Source: Chaetoderma sp. LZ-2023a
Taxonomy: Eukaryota > Mollusca > Caudofoveata > Chaetodermatida > Chaetodermatidae
Length of the DNA stretch: 64,000 bases
NCBI GenBank assembly: GCA_034401795.1
Contig: CM067360.1
Span: 49,314,573-49,378,572 of the forward strand
Direction: 5' to 3'
Shown: positions 1-8,974 of the stretch, one piece after another
Numbering within the stretch: position 1 is the first letter of the stretch
Layout: every line of letters starts with the position of its first letter
The notes under the pieces: model-generated
Databases searched by the model: none
Seen by the model: only the letters and a program-made list of their open reading frames with translations
Told to the model about the DNA's origin: nothing
Position numbers and translations under genes: made by a program

Positions 1-1
1 A

Positions 2-1264
2 GGATATGTTTATCCTACTCAGGAGAGAGTTCAGAAACTCATCTCAGTAATTCAGTCAGTGTGCGACAGTCGTCATGTCCTGGCACGGGTTTACTTGAGA
101 ATGCTGGGGTTGATGGTTTCATTGGAACCAGTCATTCCTCAGGCCGCCTTACGCAGGCGGCCGATCCAGTTATTTCTCATGACACAATGGACCCAGAGTA
201 CAGGTTCGCTGGACTCGAACGTGTCAGTGTTGGCGCCTCTGATTCACCACCTGCAATGGTGGTTGAACACGGAGAATCTCTTGGTGGGAGTTATGCTAAC
301 CCCTCCCCACCCTCAGGTGACTGTGTATACAGATGCATCGATGGAGGGGTGGGGGGCTTGCCTGGAGGAATCCACAATATCAGGGCTTTGGAATCTGGAA
401 CAGTCAAAAGAACATATCAATCTACTCGAGCTAAGAGCAGTAGTCCTGGGCCTGGAACATTTCTTACAGAAAGTAGAGGGCAAGATTGTTCTTATTCGTT
501 CAGACAACTCAACAGTTGTGACTTACATAAACCGCCAGGGCGGAACGAAGTCGCCCAGTCTCTGTATGAGGACATGGAGACTGCTTTGTTGGTGCCTGGA
601 TCACAGGATTACCTTGAAAGCAGTTCATATTCCGGGAAGGTTGAATCTGCTAGCAGACTCATTGAGCCGAAGGATGAGTGTTTTACCGACGGAATGGCAA
701 CTAAATCAATGTGTGGCGGATCGTCTGTTCGACCATTGGGGGAAATCCAACATCGATTTGTTCGCAACGAAGAAGAATGCGAAGATGACGACGTACGTCT
801 CTCCGATTCCAGATCCAAGCGCTTTCGCAACAGATGCGTTAGCTATCAGCTGGGGGAGAATGTATGCATACGCATTCCCTCCAGCAATCCTGATTCCAAA
901 AATTCTTCAGAAAATCAGACAGGAGGAATGCAAAGTGCTTCTGATCGCCCCGGATTGGCCAAGCCGATCATGGTATACGGATCTGCTGGACCTTCTGGTC
1001 TGCAATCCGGTTCCTCTACCTCTGATGGACGACATTATCTTCCAGGGCAAGGCCCTTCACAACAATCCGTCAATGTTCAGATTGACTGCGTGGATGTTGT
1101 CAAGGAATCTAGAATTAAGGAGGGCTTTTCTGAGCAAGCAGCCATGTTTATGGCCAAAGCCAGGAGGGGGTCAACCTCCAGAGCATATAATTATAAAATC
1201 AACAGATTTGCAGAGTGGTGCTAAAAAAGATGTATTAATCCAATGGATTCATCTATTCAGGTAG
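2..1264 (+). CDS. DIRS-a reverse transcriptase C-terminus and RNase H (partial)
   Basis: The frame is open from the window edge to the stop at 1262-1264. It starts in the RT thumb and connection region and runs through an RNase H domain. Visible RNase H residues are the Asp of VYTDASMEGWG, the Glu of INLLELRAVV, the Asp of IRSDNSTVVTYINRQ and the Asp of LLADSLSRR. The product would copy element RNA into DNA and degrade the template. The RT catalytic core lies upstream of the window. The last third overlaps the YR frame, as in the other copies. The reading frame is intact here, but the element as a whole is broken. Confidence 0.9.
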   Translation, partial: GYVYPTQERVQKLISVIQSVCDSRHVLARVYLRMLGLMVSLEPVIPQAALRRRPIQLFLMTQWTQSTGSLDSNVSVLAPLIHHLQWWLNTENLLVGVMLTPPHPQVTVYTDASMEGWGACLEESTISGLWNLEQSKEHINLLELRAVVLGLEHFLQKVEGKIVLIRSDNSTVVTYINRQGGTKSPSLCMRTWRLLCWCLDHRITLKAVHIPGRLNLLADSLSRRMSVLPTEWQLNQCVADRLFDHWGKSNIDLFATKKNAKMTTYVSPIPDPSAFATDALAISWGRMYAYAFPPAILIPKILQKIRQEECKVLLIAPDWPSRSWYTDLLDLLVCNPVPLPLMDDIIFQGKALHNNPSMFRLTAWMLSRNLELRRAFLSKQPCLWPKPGGGQPPEHIIIKSTDLQSGAKKDVLIQWIHLFR

Positions 1265-1950
1265 TAGCTGATTTCCTCTGTCACCTGTATGAAGCCTATA
1301 GCCTCAAGCCTAACTCTATTGCTGGTTATAAGTCAGCTTTAATGACTGTTATTCCTTGCTTGGCTAAGAGGGGAAGTGATGAAGTAAGTACATTAAATGT
1401 ATTAATTAAAGGCATGGGCAATCTAAGACCAAGGAATCCCCCGGTGATTCCGTCTTGGAGTTTATCGCTAGTGCTTCAAGTACTAGGAGATAAACCTTTT
1501 GAACCACTTAGTTCCATTTCTATGAAAATGTTAACTCTTAAAACTGTATTTTTAATTGCTGCGGCCTCGGCTAGGCGTAGGAGTGAGATTCATGCCTTAT
1601 CAGCCGAGGATGACCGTTTTGTGGTTACAGGGGAAGGCCTTAAGTTACTACCTAGGATTAATTTCTTAGCTAAAAATCAGTCTTTGAAATATCCAGGTCA
1701 ACCTATTTTTTTGCCTGCTTTAACTAGATATGATCCTAATTCTAAAGCATGGTGTCCCGTTCGGGCGCTACTTCGGTACAAACAGCGTACTTCGGAGTGG
1801 CGGACCGATCAGTCAGCGTTATGGTTGTCATATATTGAACCCCATGGCAGGGCGTCTAAGGACACCATTCCCAGGTGGATTGTAGAGTGTATCCAATTTT
1901 GTCACAAATCCGCCACTGGTAAGCAGGTTGACATAGCCAAGGCTCACAGT
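61..1950 (+). pseudogene. DIRS-a tyrosine recombinase frame, N-terminal part, broken
   Basis: This is the YR frame, overprinted on RT-RNase H up to about 1080 and then encoding the recombinase core-binding and catalytic regions. A TCA codon seen in the sister copies is TAA at 1222-1224, just after the peptide NRFAEWC, so the frame stops early. The frame reopens at 1243 (MDSSIQVVADFLCHLY) and includes the first catalytic arginine region (SARRRSEIHAL). At 1950 the frame is cut by DIRS-b, and the remaining codons lie at 8975-9127. It is inactive both by nonsense and by insertion. Confidence 0.9.
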
Positions 1951-2150
1951 TTTCACATCAAGAGTATACTTACCTCCCTAATACTTTTGATATTGCTAAA
2001 TATCGGCTTTCACTCAATAAAACACTCAGATTAAAAACAGTTAGGTGCCCCTACTGGGCAGGGAGTCAGAGGTAGTCCGGCGGATGCTCGCCCCACCACC
2101 GCGCATGCGCCGACTACTACTTCCTCTTTGCTCATTTATTGGCTAAGGGT
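1951..2150 (+). repeat. DIRS-b left inverted terminal repeat
   Basis: From about 1964 to about 2148 the sequence is the inverse of 8757-8937 of the same element, including the blocks ACTTACCTCCCTAATACTTT and CACCGCGCATGCGCCGACTA. The first ~13 nt (TTTCACATCAAGA) are specific to the left end; the right end has its own ~37-nt extension. Such unequal inverted ends, completed by an ICR, are typical of DIRS elements. Confidence 0.92.
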
Positions 2151-2233
2151 TACATGCGGTTTTGTGCTACTCTACATTTTCTGCGCGTTTACCTTGTTTT
2201 TCACTTATTTGACGGTTGTTGTACGTTCGTGTC

Positions 2234-2284
2234 ATGTCGGAAAGAGAGGACTCACCTTTGGAAGGAGCTGGATCTCTTTATCAG
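2234..2284 (+). CDS. DIRS-b gag leader exon (17 codons)
   Basis: ATG at 2234 begins MSEREDSPLEGAGSLYQ, which ends at a splice donor, CAG followed by GTGATT. An exon of exactly 51 nt ending in YQ or HQ and the same donor occurs at the same place in six other copies, which supports real coding use. Splicing in phase 0 to the acceptor at 3047-3049 would join it to the Cys/His module of gag. Confidence 0.7.
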
Positions 2285-3049
2285 GTGATTTCTTTGATAT
2301 TCTAGCGTGTTTTGTCCCGGTTTAATGTGTTTCCGGGACTCGCGCTTACCGTGATTAGTGCCTATTTGAGTTGGTTTTTTACAACATGGTGCTTCATAAG
2401 TCTCATTTCTCTTTGTGTTTTTGTCCACAGGTATCACGTAGAAGCTTTGATGGACTTCTCGGCACAAGAGGATATGTTTCTCTCCACCACGGTTCCATTT
2501 CCTACTAATACTGTTAGGTTATCTAACCAAAAAATCTATGTTCAGCGAGTTGGAGGCTTGTTATAAAGGTCTTCTCGCTTTGCCCTCTTGATCCAATTCC
2601 TTCCCCTTCGGTGGAGAGAGTGTAGAGGCGTACTATGGTGGAGTTCTCCGGTTCATCACGTTGGATGGTTTGTCTGTACAGGTTGTCAGGTATCTAATTA
2701 TGATAAACAAAAGGGGAGATAATTTCCTTTTTTGCCAATGCTAGAATTGGAAGGAGTTATCTCTGTATATCTGATTGTTGTGTACTCGAAATGCCAATTC
2801 AACTGGAATGTTCCGGTTACTTATACAATTCGTTCTTGCACTTGGTGCTTGTTGCGGATCGATTATTTTTGTCACGGGATTGATGACGTCATAATCGGCC
2901 TTGGCCTTTATTAACATTTAACGTTTTGTCCAACGCTGGTTCTTCTTGACTTGCGATCTTTAGGATCCTGTCCCTCTCTTTTTAGTTGGTTTTGAGTTCG
3001 CTAACCTTAACTATCTTGCTCATTGTCCTTGTCCTTTGTCCTGTTTCAG

Positions 3050-5095
3050 AGACCTGGTTGCCCGTCCTGAGGGAGGTTTCTGAAGAATAGATTCGTACCG
3101 CACTTGTGCTTCAGCTGCAGTCCCTGTGGACCGTTGCTGAAGTGCGATGTATGTAAGCAGTGGGGGGGAGATCTAATGTCTGATTTTCTCTCATTGCAGG
3201 CGAGGGAGAAGGTGATGGAGGAAGAGAGGAAGAAGAAGGAGGGTAGTAAGAAGGGTAAGAAGAAGGCCTCATCCGCGGTGGATATGGAGGCCTTCAGGTC
3301 CGAAATGTTGCAAGAGATGCAGAGGACAATAAAGGATTTGGTCCCAGAGTTGCTTCGCAGCATGCTTCCTGGGCCAGCTCCTTTGTTGTCCTCGGCATCT
3401 GCTTCCGAGCAGGTGATCCCCGCCTCTGAATCCGGTCTCTTTAGGTCCGGTCCGTTTGTGGATTCAGAGGTGGCCCCTTTGTTGGGGGCAGTCCAAGACC
3501 CTGGCAGCAGGCATGGCGCCGCGCCGAGGGGCCGTGGACAACGGTTGTTGCTGGGACCCGCGGTCTGCTCATCAGACCCCGGGTATCCGCGCGCCGAAGG
3601 TGTCAAGGCCTCCTATAGCACCTTTCCTGGCCAGTCCGGGTTAGCTCTCTTTGCTGACCCGGAGTCTAATCTTTCTGGCCAGGAGGAAGAGGATCTCCTG
3701 CTAGGGTCGCCTTCTGAGGCCGTGGACATGGAATACGACGTCTGTGCACCCCTCGCGGGGAATACAGGCGACGTGTTCCGTGGTTCTACTCTCGCAGGAG
3801 TAGATTTCATGGTCCAGAAGGTGTCCCTGGGCGGTGCTGTTGACCACGGATACCGCATACCTCGGCTTGCCGATGGTGTCGCTGGTGCTGGTCAGGGCCG
3901 CGGTAGAGCGGTGTTTACCCCACGCTCTGCCACGGCGCCTGCTCCTGGTCAAGCCGCGGAGTTCAGCATGCCTGCTCTCTCGGGCCCGCATGCTTTTCCG
4001 GGCTTGCCAGGGGTATCAGCTTATCCGCCGTCGACGTCAACTGCGGGTGCTCTGGAGGAAGACGAAGGCCCTCGTCTAGTAGAGCGCTCGCAGTTAGCCA
4101 CGGAGGAGGATTGGTCGGACGCTTGCCAGTGGCTGGTAAGCGTTCGGCCCGATCTACCCGTGGAGCTGCCGGCTAGCCAGCGTGACCATAGGCCGTGGTT
4201 AGCTGGTAGGCCGGCGGCTACCGCTATGCCATCTCTGCCGCTGGCTGAGCATGTCGTGGACATGTTCGAAGCGGCGGAGGCGTCCATTAAGGTTAATGGA
4301 CGTCTCGCGAAGGCCCCTCGCGAGGTGGCGAAGCGTTGCCGCATCGTGCCCCTGGACTACCAGCGGTACGGTGTGGTGCCAAAGCCAAGCGTGGATGATC
4401 GCGCGGCTTTAGGCGAAGATGCGCGGCCGGGCTCCCGTTCTGACACGGGAGTCTTGTGCTCGAACGCGTTGCATTCGGCGAATGCCGCGCTGCGTGATGC
4501 GGAGGAGAGTGAGAGGGCGTCGATTGCCGCTCTGTCCCACGTCTCCCAGCTGCTACAGGGGGTGGTAGCGGCCTCCGCATCACGCCAGCCAAGCCCGGTA
4601 ACAGTCCAGAGAGCCATCCAGGATGGTATCAACCTGGCTTTGGACTGTTTGACGCGGGCGGTGACCAGAAGTGTCCGGGCGAGGCGCACGTTTGCCCTTG
4701 ACAATCTGTGCCCGTCCCAGGACCTGTATAATAGGCTGCTGCGGACGCCTATGACAGGTCCTGGTCTCTTTGGAGGTGAGGGATGCAGGCACCTCCAGGA
4801 GACGGTCACTCTGGTTAACAACCAGAGGGCGCTGCGTGAACAATTTGAGGTGCTCCGGCGGGAGCGTGTTCGCGCGGCACCCCCTGCGTATCGTCCTCTG
4901 CAGGCTCGAGGTGGTGCTGGCCAGGTCAGAGGCCAGCCACCGTCGCAACGTAGGCCTAGGCCACGTGCGATTCGGCCAGCAGCGAGGGGGGCGCAGGCTC
5001 CCCAGCCGCACCCAGCCAGACAGCCGCCCGCGCACCGTGGTGCGCGCGGCGCTGGGCGGGGCGCGCGGGGATCTGGTCGCGGCAATCGGGCCTGA
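3050..5095 (+). pseudogene. DIRS-b gag-like ORF1, main exon with one nonsense codon
   Basis: The exon follows a TTTCAG acceptor at 3044-3049. It encodes a Cys/His module (RPGCPS then GRFLKNRFVPHLC, FSCSPC and CDVCKQW), a Lys/Glu-rich basic segment, a long middle region without a recognised fold, and an Arg/Gly-rich tail (RGARGAGRGARGSGRGNRA) likely to bind nucleic acid. The second cysteine codon of the first pair is TGA at 3068-3070, where DIRS-f has TGC, so the full protein is not made. From the internal Met at 3104, 663 residues are open to the TGA at 5093-5095. The role is presumably Gag-like RNA binding and packaging; I recognise no named Pfam domain. Confidence 0.82.
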
Positions 5096-7226
5096 TGGGC
5101 TGATTACCGCAGTGGGAACCACTCCGGTGTTTCACGCCGAGAGGACAGAGCCACTCTTGCACTCCTTATGTCCGCCTCTATCACTAGGTGGACCGGTGGG
5201 CGGCCGTTTGGCCGGCCACTTGCCAGAGTGGAAGCGGTTGACTCAGGACCGTTTAGTCTTGCGATGGCTTTCAGTCGGGTATCGTCCCGACTGGATGACA
5301 GGCCCGCCATCGCGACTGTCTCTCGCGCCGATCTGGACTCCGATTCCACGGGATCCGGATCAGAGGTTGTGTATAGAGGAGGAAATAAGTTCCCTCATAC
5401 TAAAAGAAGCCATTCAGCCGGCACAGAGGTGCCCGGGCTTCTATTCAACCCTCTTCTTAGTGAAGAAAAACACCGGAGGGTGGAGGCCGATTCTCAACCT
5501 CAAGCCTTTGAACAAGTTCATAGAGACGCCCAGTTTCAAGATGGAGACTGTGCGCTCGGTATTGGCGGGGTTGGAGCGAGGAATGTGGACCGCTTCCATA
5601 GATTTGAAGGATGCGTATTTCCACATTCCCATAGAGAGGAGTTTCCGTCACTTCCTGAGATTCGCATTTCAGGGCAGGCAGTGGGAATTCAGGGTGTTAC
5701 CCTTCGGGATTTCCACGGCTCCTCGGGTCTTCACCCGTGTGGTTCTCGCGATCACTGCATACCTCCGCAGGAGAAGCATAGCAGTCCACACGTACATAGA
5801 CGACTGGCTGTTGAAAGCACACACGCGGGAATCGTTGTCAGCCAATCTGGAGATTGTTTTGAAAACTCTCTTCGACTTGGGCTGGATAATCAATTTCCCG
5901 AAATCAGAGCTAACTCCATCCCAGAAGTTTGTTTACCTGGGCATGTTCTTCGATCTGGAGACGGGGTATGTGTACCCCACTCGGGAGAGGGTTCAAATAC
6001 TCATCTCGGTAATACAGTCGGTGTGCGACAGTCGTCATGTCCTGGCACGGGTTTAGTTGAGAATGCTGGGCTTGATGGTTTCTTTGGAACCAGTCATTCC
6101 GCAGGCCGCCTTGCGCAGGCGCCCGATCCAGTTGTTTCTCATGACACAGTGGACCCAGAGTTCGGGTTCGCTGGACTCGAGTGTGTCAGTGTTGGCGCCT
6201 CTGGTTCACCACTTGCAATGGTGGTTAGCTACAGAGAATCTCTTGCCGGGGGTTTTGCTGACCCCTCCCCACCCTCAGGTGACTCTGTATACAGATGCAT
6301 CGATGGAGGGGTGGGGAGCTTGTCTGGAAGAGTCCACAGTATCAGGGCTTTGGGATCTGGATCAGTCCAAGGAACATATCAATCTACTAGAGCTAAGAGC
6401 AGTAGTCCTGGGCCTGGAACATTTCTTAAAGAATGTTCAGGGCAAGATTGTTCTGATTCGTTCAGACAACTCGACAGTAGTGACTTACATAAACCGCCAG
6501 GGCGGAACGAAGTCGCCCAGTCTCTGTATGATGACATGGAAACTGCTTTGTTGGTGCCTGGATCATGGGATCACCTTGAAAGCAGTTCATATTCCGGGGA
6601 GGTTAAATCTGCTAGCAGACTCATTGAGCCGAAGGATGAGTGTTTTACCCACGGAATGGCAACTAAATCAATGTGTGGCGGATCGTCTGTTCGACCATTT
6701 GGGGAAACCCAACATAGATTTGTTCGCAACGAAGAAGAATGCGAAGATGACGACGTACGTCTCTCCGATTCCAGACCCAAGCGCTTTCGCAACGGATGCG
6801 TTAGCTATCAGCTGGGAGGGAATGTATGCATACGCATTCCCCCCAGCAATCCTGATTCCAAAGGTGCTTCAGAAAATCAGGCAGCAGGAGTGCCAAGTGC
6901 TTCTGATCGCCCCGGATTGGCCAAGCCGATCGTGGTATACGGATCTGCTGGACCTTCTGGTCTGCAATCCGGTTCCGCTGCCTCTGATGGACGACCTTAT
7001 CTTCCAGGGCAAGGCCCTTCACGACAATCCGTCAATGTTCCGATTGACTGCGTGGATGTTGTCAAGGAATCTAGAATTAAGGAGGGCTTTTCTGAGCAAG
7101 CGGCCATATTTATGGCCAAAGCCAGGAGGGGGTCAACCTCCAGAGCATATAATTATAAAATCAACAGATTTGCAGAGTGGTGCTCAAAAAGATGTATTGA
7201 TCCAATGGAATCATCTATTCAGGTAG
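4770..7226 (+). pseudogene. DIRS-b reverse transcriptase-RNase H, one nonsense codon
   Basis: This frame is +1 relative to gag. The RT domain runs from about 5340 to 5960, with motifs GGWRPILNLKPLN, SIDLKDAYFHIP (motif A), LPFGISTAPRVFT (motif B) and the catalytic YIDDWLL (tac at 5793, Asp-Asp codons at 5799-5804). RNase H follows, with YTDASMEGWG, LLELRAVV, IRSDNS and ADSLSR. A TAC codon of the sister copies is TAG at 6054-6056, between RT and RNase H, so only an RT-only product of this frame could be made. The start is unknown: the frame is open from 4770 but homology begins near 5100. The C-terminal ~50 codons overlap the YR core. Confidence 0.92.
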
Positions 7227-8065
7227 TGGCTGATTTCCTCTGTCACCTATATGATGCCTATAGCCTCAAGCCTAACTCTATTGCTGGTTATAAATCAGCT
7301 TTAATGACTGTTATCCCTTGCTTGGCTAATAGGGGGAGTGATGAAGTAAGTACATTAAATGTATTAATTAAAGGCATGGGCAATCTAAGACCAAGGAATC
7401 CTCCACTGATTCCGTCTTGGAGTTTATCACTGGTGCTCCAGGTACTAGGTGATAAGCCTTTTGAACCACTTAGTTCCATTTCTATGAAAATGTTAACTCT
7501 TAAAACTGTATTTTTAATTGCTGCGGCCTCGGCGAGGCGTAGGAGTGAGATCCACGCCTTATCAGCCGAGGTTGACCGTTTTGTGGTTACAGGGGAAGGC
7601 CTTAAGCTTCTACCTAGGATTAATTTCTTGTCTAAAAATCAGTCATTGAAATATCCAGGTCAGCCTATTTTTTTGCCATCTTTAACTAGATATGATCCTG
7701 GTTCTAAAGTATGGTGTCCCGTCCGGGCGCTGCTCCGGTACAGACAGCGTACTTCGGAGTGGCGTACCGACCTATCAGCTTTATGGTTGTCATATATTGA
7801 ACCCCATGGTAGGGCGTCTAAGGACACCATTTCTAGGTGGATTGTGGAATGTATTCAATTTTGTCACAAATCCGCCACCGGGCGACAGGTTGACGTGGCC
7901 AAGGCTCACAGTGTCCGCGGTGTCGTGGCATCCACTGCCCTGTTTAGTGGGGTCCCTGTGGATGATATTATGTCAGTGGCTCAGTGGCACTGTGAGTCAA
8001 GTTTTACAGACCATTACCTCCGTGACACCTCTAACCCTCTCGCCTTGTCGATTTTGAAACAATAA
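5096..8065 (+). CDS. DIRS-b tyrosine recombinase, long overprinted frame
   Basis: This frame is the gag frame resumed immediately after the gag TGA (5093-5095); the first ATG is at 5168 and gives 965 residues. Codons up to about 7020 overprint RT-RNase H and resemble no domain. The YR domain proper starts near the peptide ESRIKEGFSEQAA. Catalytic features are SARRRSEIHAL (first Arg), AHSVRG (His-x-x-Arg, codons 7907-7918), AQWHCESS (Trp/His) and FTDHYLRD (nucleophilic Tyr, codon 8015-8017). It would integrate the circular cDNA without target duplication. It is uninterrupted in DIRS-b, DIRS-f and, to the window edge, DIRS-k. Confidence 0.9.
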   Translation, partial: WADYRSGNHSGVSRREDRATLALLMSASITRWTGGRPFGRPLARVEAVDSGPFSLAMAFSRVSSRLDDRPAIATVSRADLDSDSTGSGSEVVYRGGNKFPHTKRSHSAGTEVPGLLFNPLLSEEKHRRVEADSQPQAFEQVHRDAQFQDGDCALGIGGVGARNVDRFHRFEGCVFPHSHREEFPSLPEIRISGQAVGIQGVTLRDFHGSSGLHPCGSRDHCIPPQEKHSSPHVHRRLAVESTHAGIVVSQSGDCFENSLRLGLDNQFPEIRANSIPEVCLPGHVLRSGDGVCVPHSGEGSNTHLGNTVGVRQSSCPGTGLVENAGLDGFFGTSHSAGRLAQAPDPVVSHDTVDPEFGFAGLECVSVGASGSPLAMVVSYRESLAGGFADPSPPSGDSVYRCIDGGVGSLSGRVHSIRALGSGSVQGTYQSTRAKSSSPGPGTFLKECSGQDCSDSFRQLDSSDLHKPPGRNEVAQSLYDDMETALLVPGSWDHLESSSYSGEVKSASRLIEPKDECFTHGMATKSMCGGSSVRPFGETQHRFVRNEEECEDDDVRLSDSRPKRFRNGCVSYQLGGNVCIRIPPSNPDSKGASENQAAGVPSASDRPGLAKPIVVYGSAGPSGLQSGSAASDGRPYLPGQGPSRQSVNVPIDCVDVVKESRIKEGFSEQAAIFMAKARRGSTSRAYNYKINRFAEWCSKRCIDPMESSIQVVADFLCHLYDAYSLKPNSIAGYKSALMTVIPCLANRGSDEVSTLNVLIKGMGNLRPRNPPLIPSWSLSLVLQVLGDKPFEPLSSISMKMLTLKTVFLIAAASARRRSEIHALSAEVDRFVVTGEGLKLLPRINFLSKNQSLKYPGQPIFLPSLTRYDPGSKVWCPVRALLRYRQRTSEWRTDLSALWLSYIEPHGRASKDTISRWIVECIQFCHKSATGRQVDVAKAHSVRGVVASTALFSGVPVDDIMSVAQWHCESSFTDHYLRDTSNPLALSILKQ

Positions 8066-8439
8066 CCGCTTTATGTTGTGAAGAGTGCTTCCGCATTGCT
8101 TATATACTTCGCCATTCAGCGACGGTGACAACCACTTGTCGGGACTGTATCATGCCTCTCTACTGGAATCGTGATGACAGCTTCCTAGTACAACAAGGTC
8201 AGTCTTGTTCATGTGTTGTTCATTGTTTTGTGTTGTCACGTTACCCAGTGTTATTAATATGGTGATGGTTTATGTGGGTTGTGGTTCTTTAGAGAGAGTA
8301 TACGAAAATGGAGCCTTTTCGTCTCTGTCCTATAGTACTTGGCACTAGTACGTAGAGAGCGTGTAGGACATTGAGGTCATTTAATCTTCCTCCCAAGGGT
8401 GGGGGGGGAGCGCATATGACAAATCGGTCATCTCTCAGG

Positions 8440-8530
8440 CATCGGTTGTGTTATCCGATGGTTTATCAAATCCTGACTGTGTTTTCACACAGTTTCAGAC
8501 GTCATAAGTGCCTTAAACGCTTGAAAGCGT
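8440..8530 (+). other. DIRS-b 3' UTR hairpin cluster
   Basis: Three potential stem-loops lie in 90 nt: CATCGG/CCGATG (8440-8460), ACTGTGT-TTTC-ACACAGT (8476-8493) and ACGC/GCGT (8517-8530). The second is kept in five copies, and older copies show paired changes (ATTGTGT/ACACAAT at 39140-39157 and 54199-54215). This suggests a functional RNA structure in the element transcript; its role is unknown. Confidence 0.55.
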
Positions 8531-8591
8531 ATAGGGAAGAGCTGGTCTTTTGACCTCGCCTCCCTCCCGCCAGATTCACTTTCGAATTCTG

Positions 8592-8696
8592 GCAATATCA
8601 AAAGTATTAGGGAGGTAAGTATACTCTTGATGTGAAATAAACGAAATCTAGGATTTCTTTTTTCACGAGAGAGTTGATACTTACCTCCCTAGATAC
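8592..8696 (+). repeat. DIRS-b internal complementary region (ICR)
   Basis: Positions 8592-8637 are the reverse complement of the left end, and 8638 onward the reverse complement of the right end. They meet as TGTGAAA|TAAACG, the exact inverse of the joined ends CGTTTA|TTTCAC. In the DIRS replication model this region templates completion of the ends and circle formation. Confidence 0.93.
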
Positions 8697-8756
8697 GGAC
8701 CCGGCCTCTCCGCCCCACAGAGGCTCGGTCTTCAGGCTCTTGGTAGTTGCATGTGT

Positions 8757-8974
8757 TAGCCAATAAATGAGCCAGAGGAAGTAGTAGTCGGCGCATGCGC
8801 GGTGGTGGGGCGAGCATCCGCCGGACTACCTCTGACTCCCTGCCCAGTAGGGGCACCTAACTGTTTTTAATCTGAGTGTTTTATTGAGTGAAAGCCGATA
8901 TTTAGCAATATCAAAAGTATTAGGGAGGTAAGTATCAACTCTCTCGTGAAAAAAGAAATCCTAGATTTCGTTTA
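8757..8974 (+). repeat. DIRS-b right inverted terminal repeat and terminus
   Basis: This is the inverse of the left repeat from the GCCAATAAATGAG block to GGGAGGTAAGTAT, followed by the right-end extension with ACTCTCTCGTGAAAAAAG and terminal GATTTCGTTTA. The next base (8975) is back inside the DIRS-a YR gene. Confidence 0.92.

Larger units (their letters stand above)
1951..8974 (+). mobile_element. DIRS-b, full-length DIRS retrotransposon (7024 bp)
   Basis: Complete element with left terminus TTTCACATCAAGAG and right terminus GATTTCGTTTA. It contains left and right inverted terminal repeats, a leader exon, gag, RT-RNase H, YR, a 3' UTR and an ICR. The ends are fixed twice: by the uninterrupted sequence of the disrupted YR gene in DIRS-a, and by the ICR, which is the reverse complement of the right end joined to the left end. 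There is no target-site duplication, as expected for YR-mediated integration of a DNA circle. It is very similar to DIRS-f, so insertion looks recent. Nonsense codons at 3068-3070 and 6054-6056 break gag and RT-RNase H. Confidence 0.95.

Noticed and set aside
3147-3200. Mini-intron in gag (GTATGT donor to TTGCAG acceptor)
   Set aside because: The signals are suggestive and the acceptor recurs in all copies, but the ORF is open through it in DIRS-f and the donor is lost in DIRS-k, so it is not called as a feature.
3046-5162. Long minus-strand ORFs opposite gag (3046-3606, 4357-5085 and equivalents at 26837-28956 and 59327-61398)
   Set aside because: They are mirror frames of the GC-rich gag coding sequence, break in older copies and have no recognisable domain.
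5168-7020. A separate novel protein in the N-terminal part of the 965-residue frame
   Set aside because: Its sequence follows from RT-RNase H codons in another frame. It is reported as an overprinted extension of YR, not as an independent gene.
8371-8553. Small ORF in the 3' UTR of DIRS-b (and 32103-32348 in DIRS-f)
   Set aside because: The frame is not kept in DIRS-a, e, h or i, and the region instead shows RNA hairpins.
8066-8590. A methyltransferase ORF, reported in some DIRS elements
   Set aside because: The 3' regions have only short ORFs that are not conserved between copies, and no methyltransferase motif was seen.
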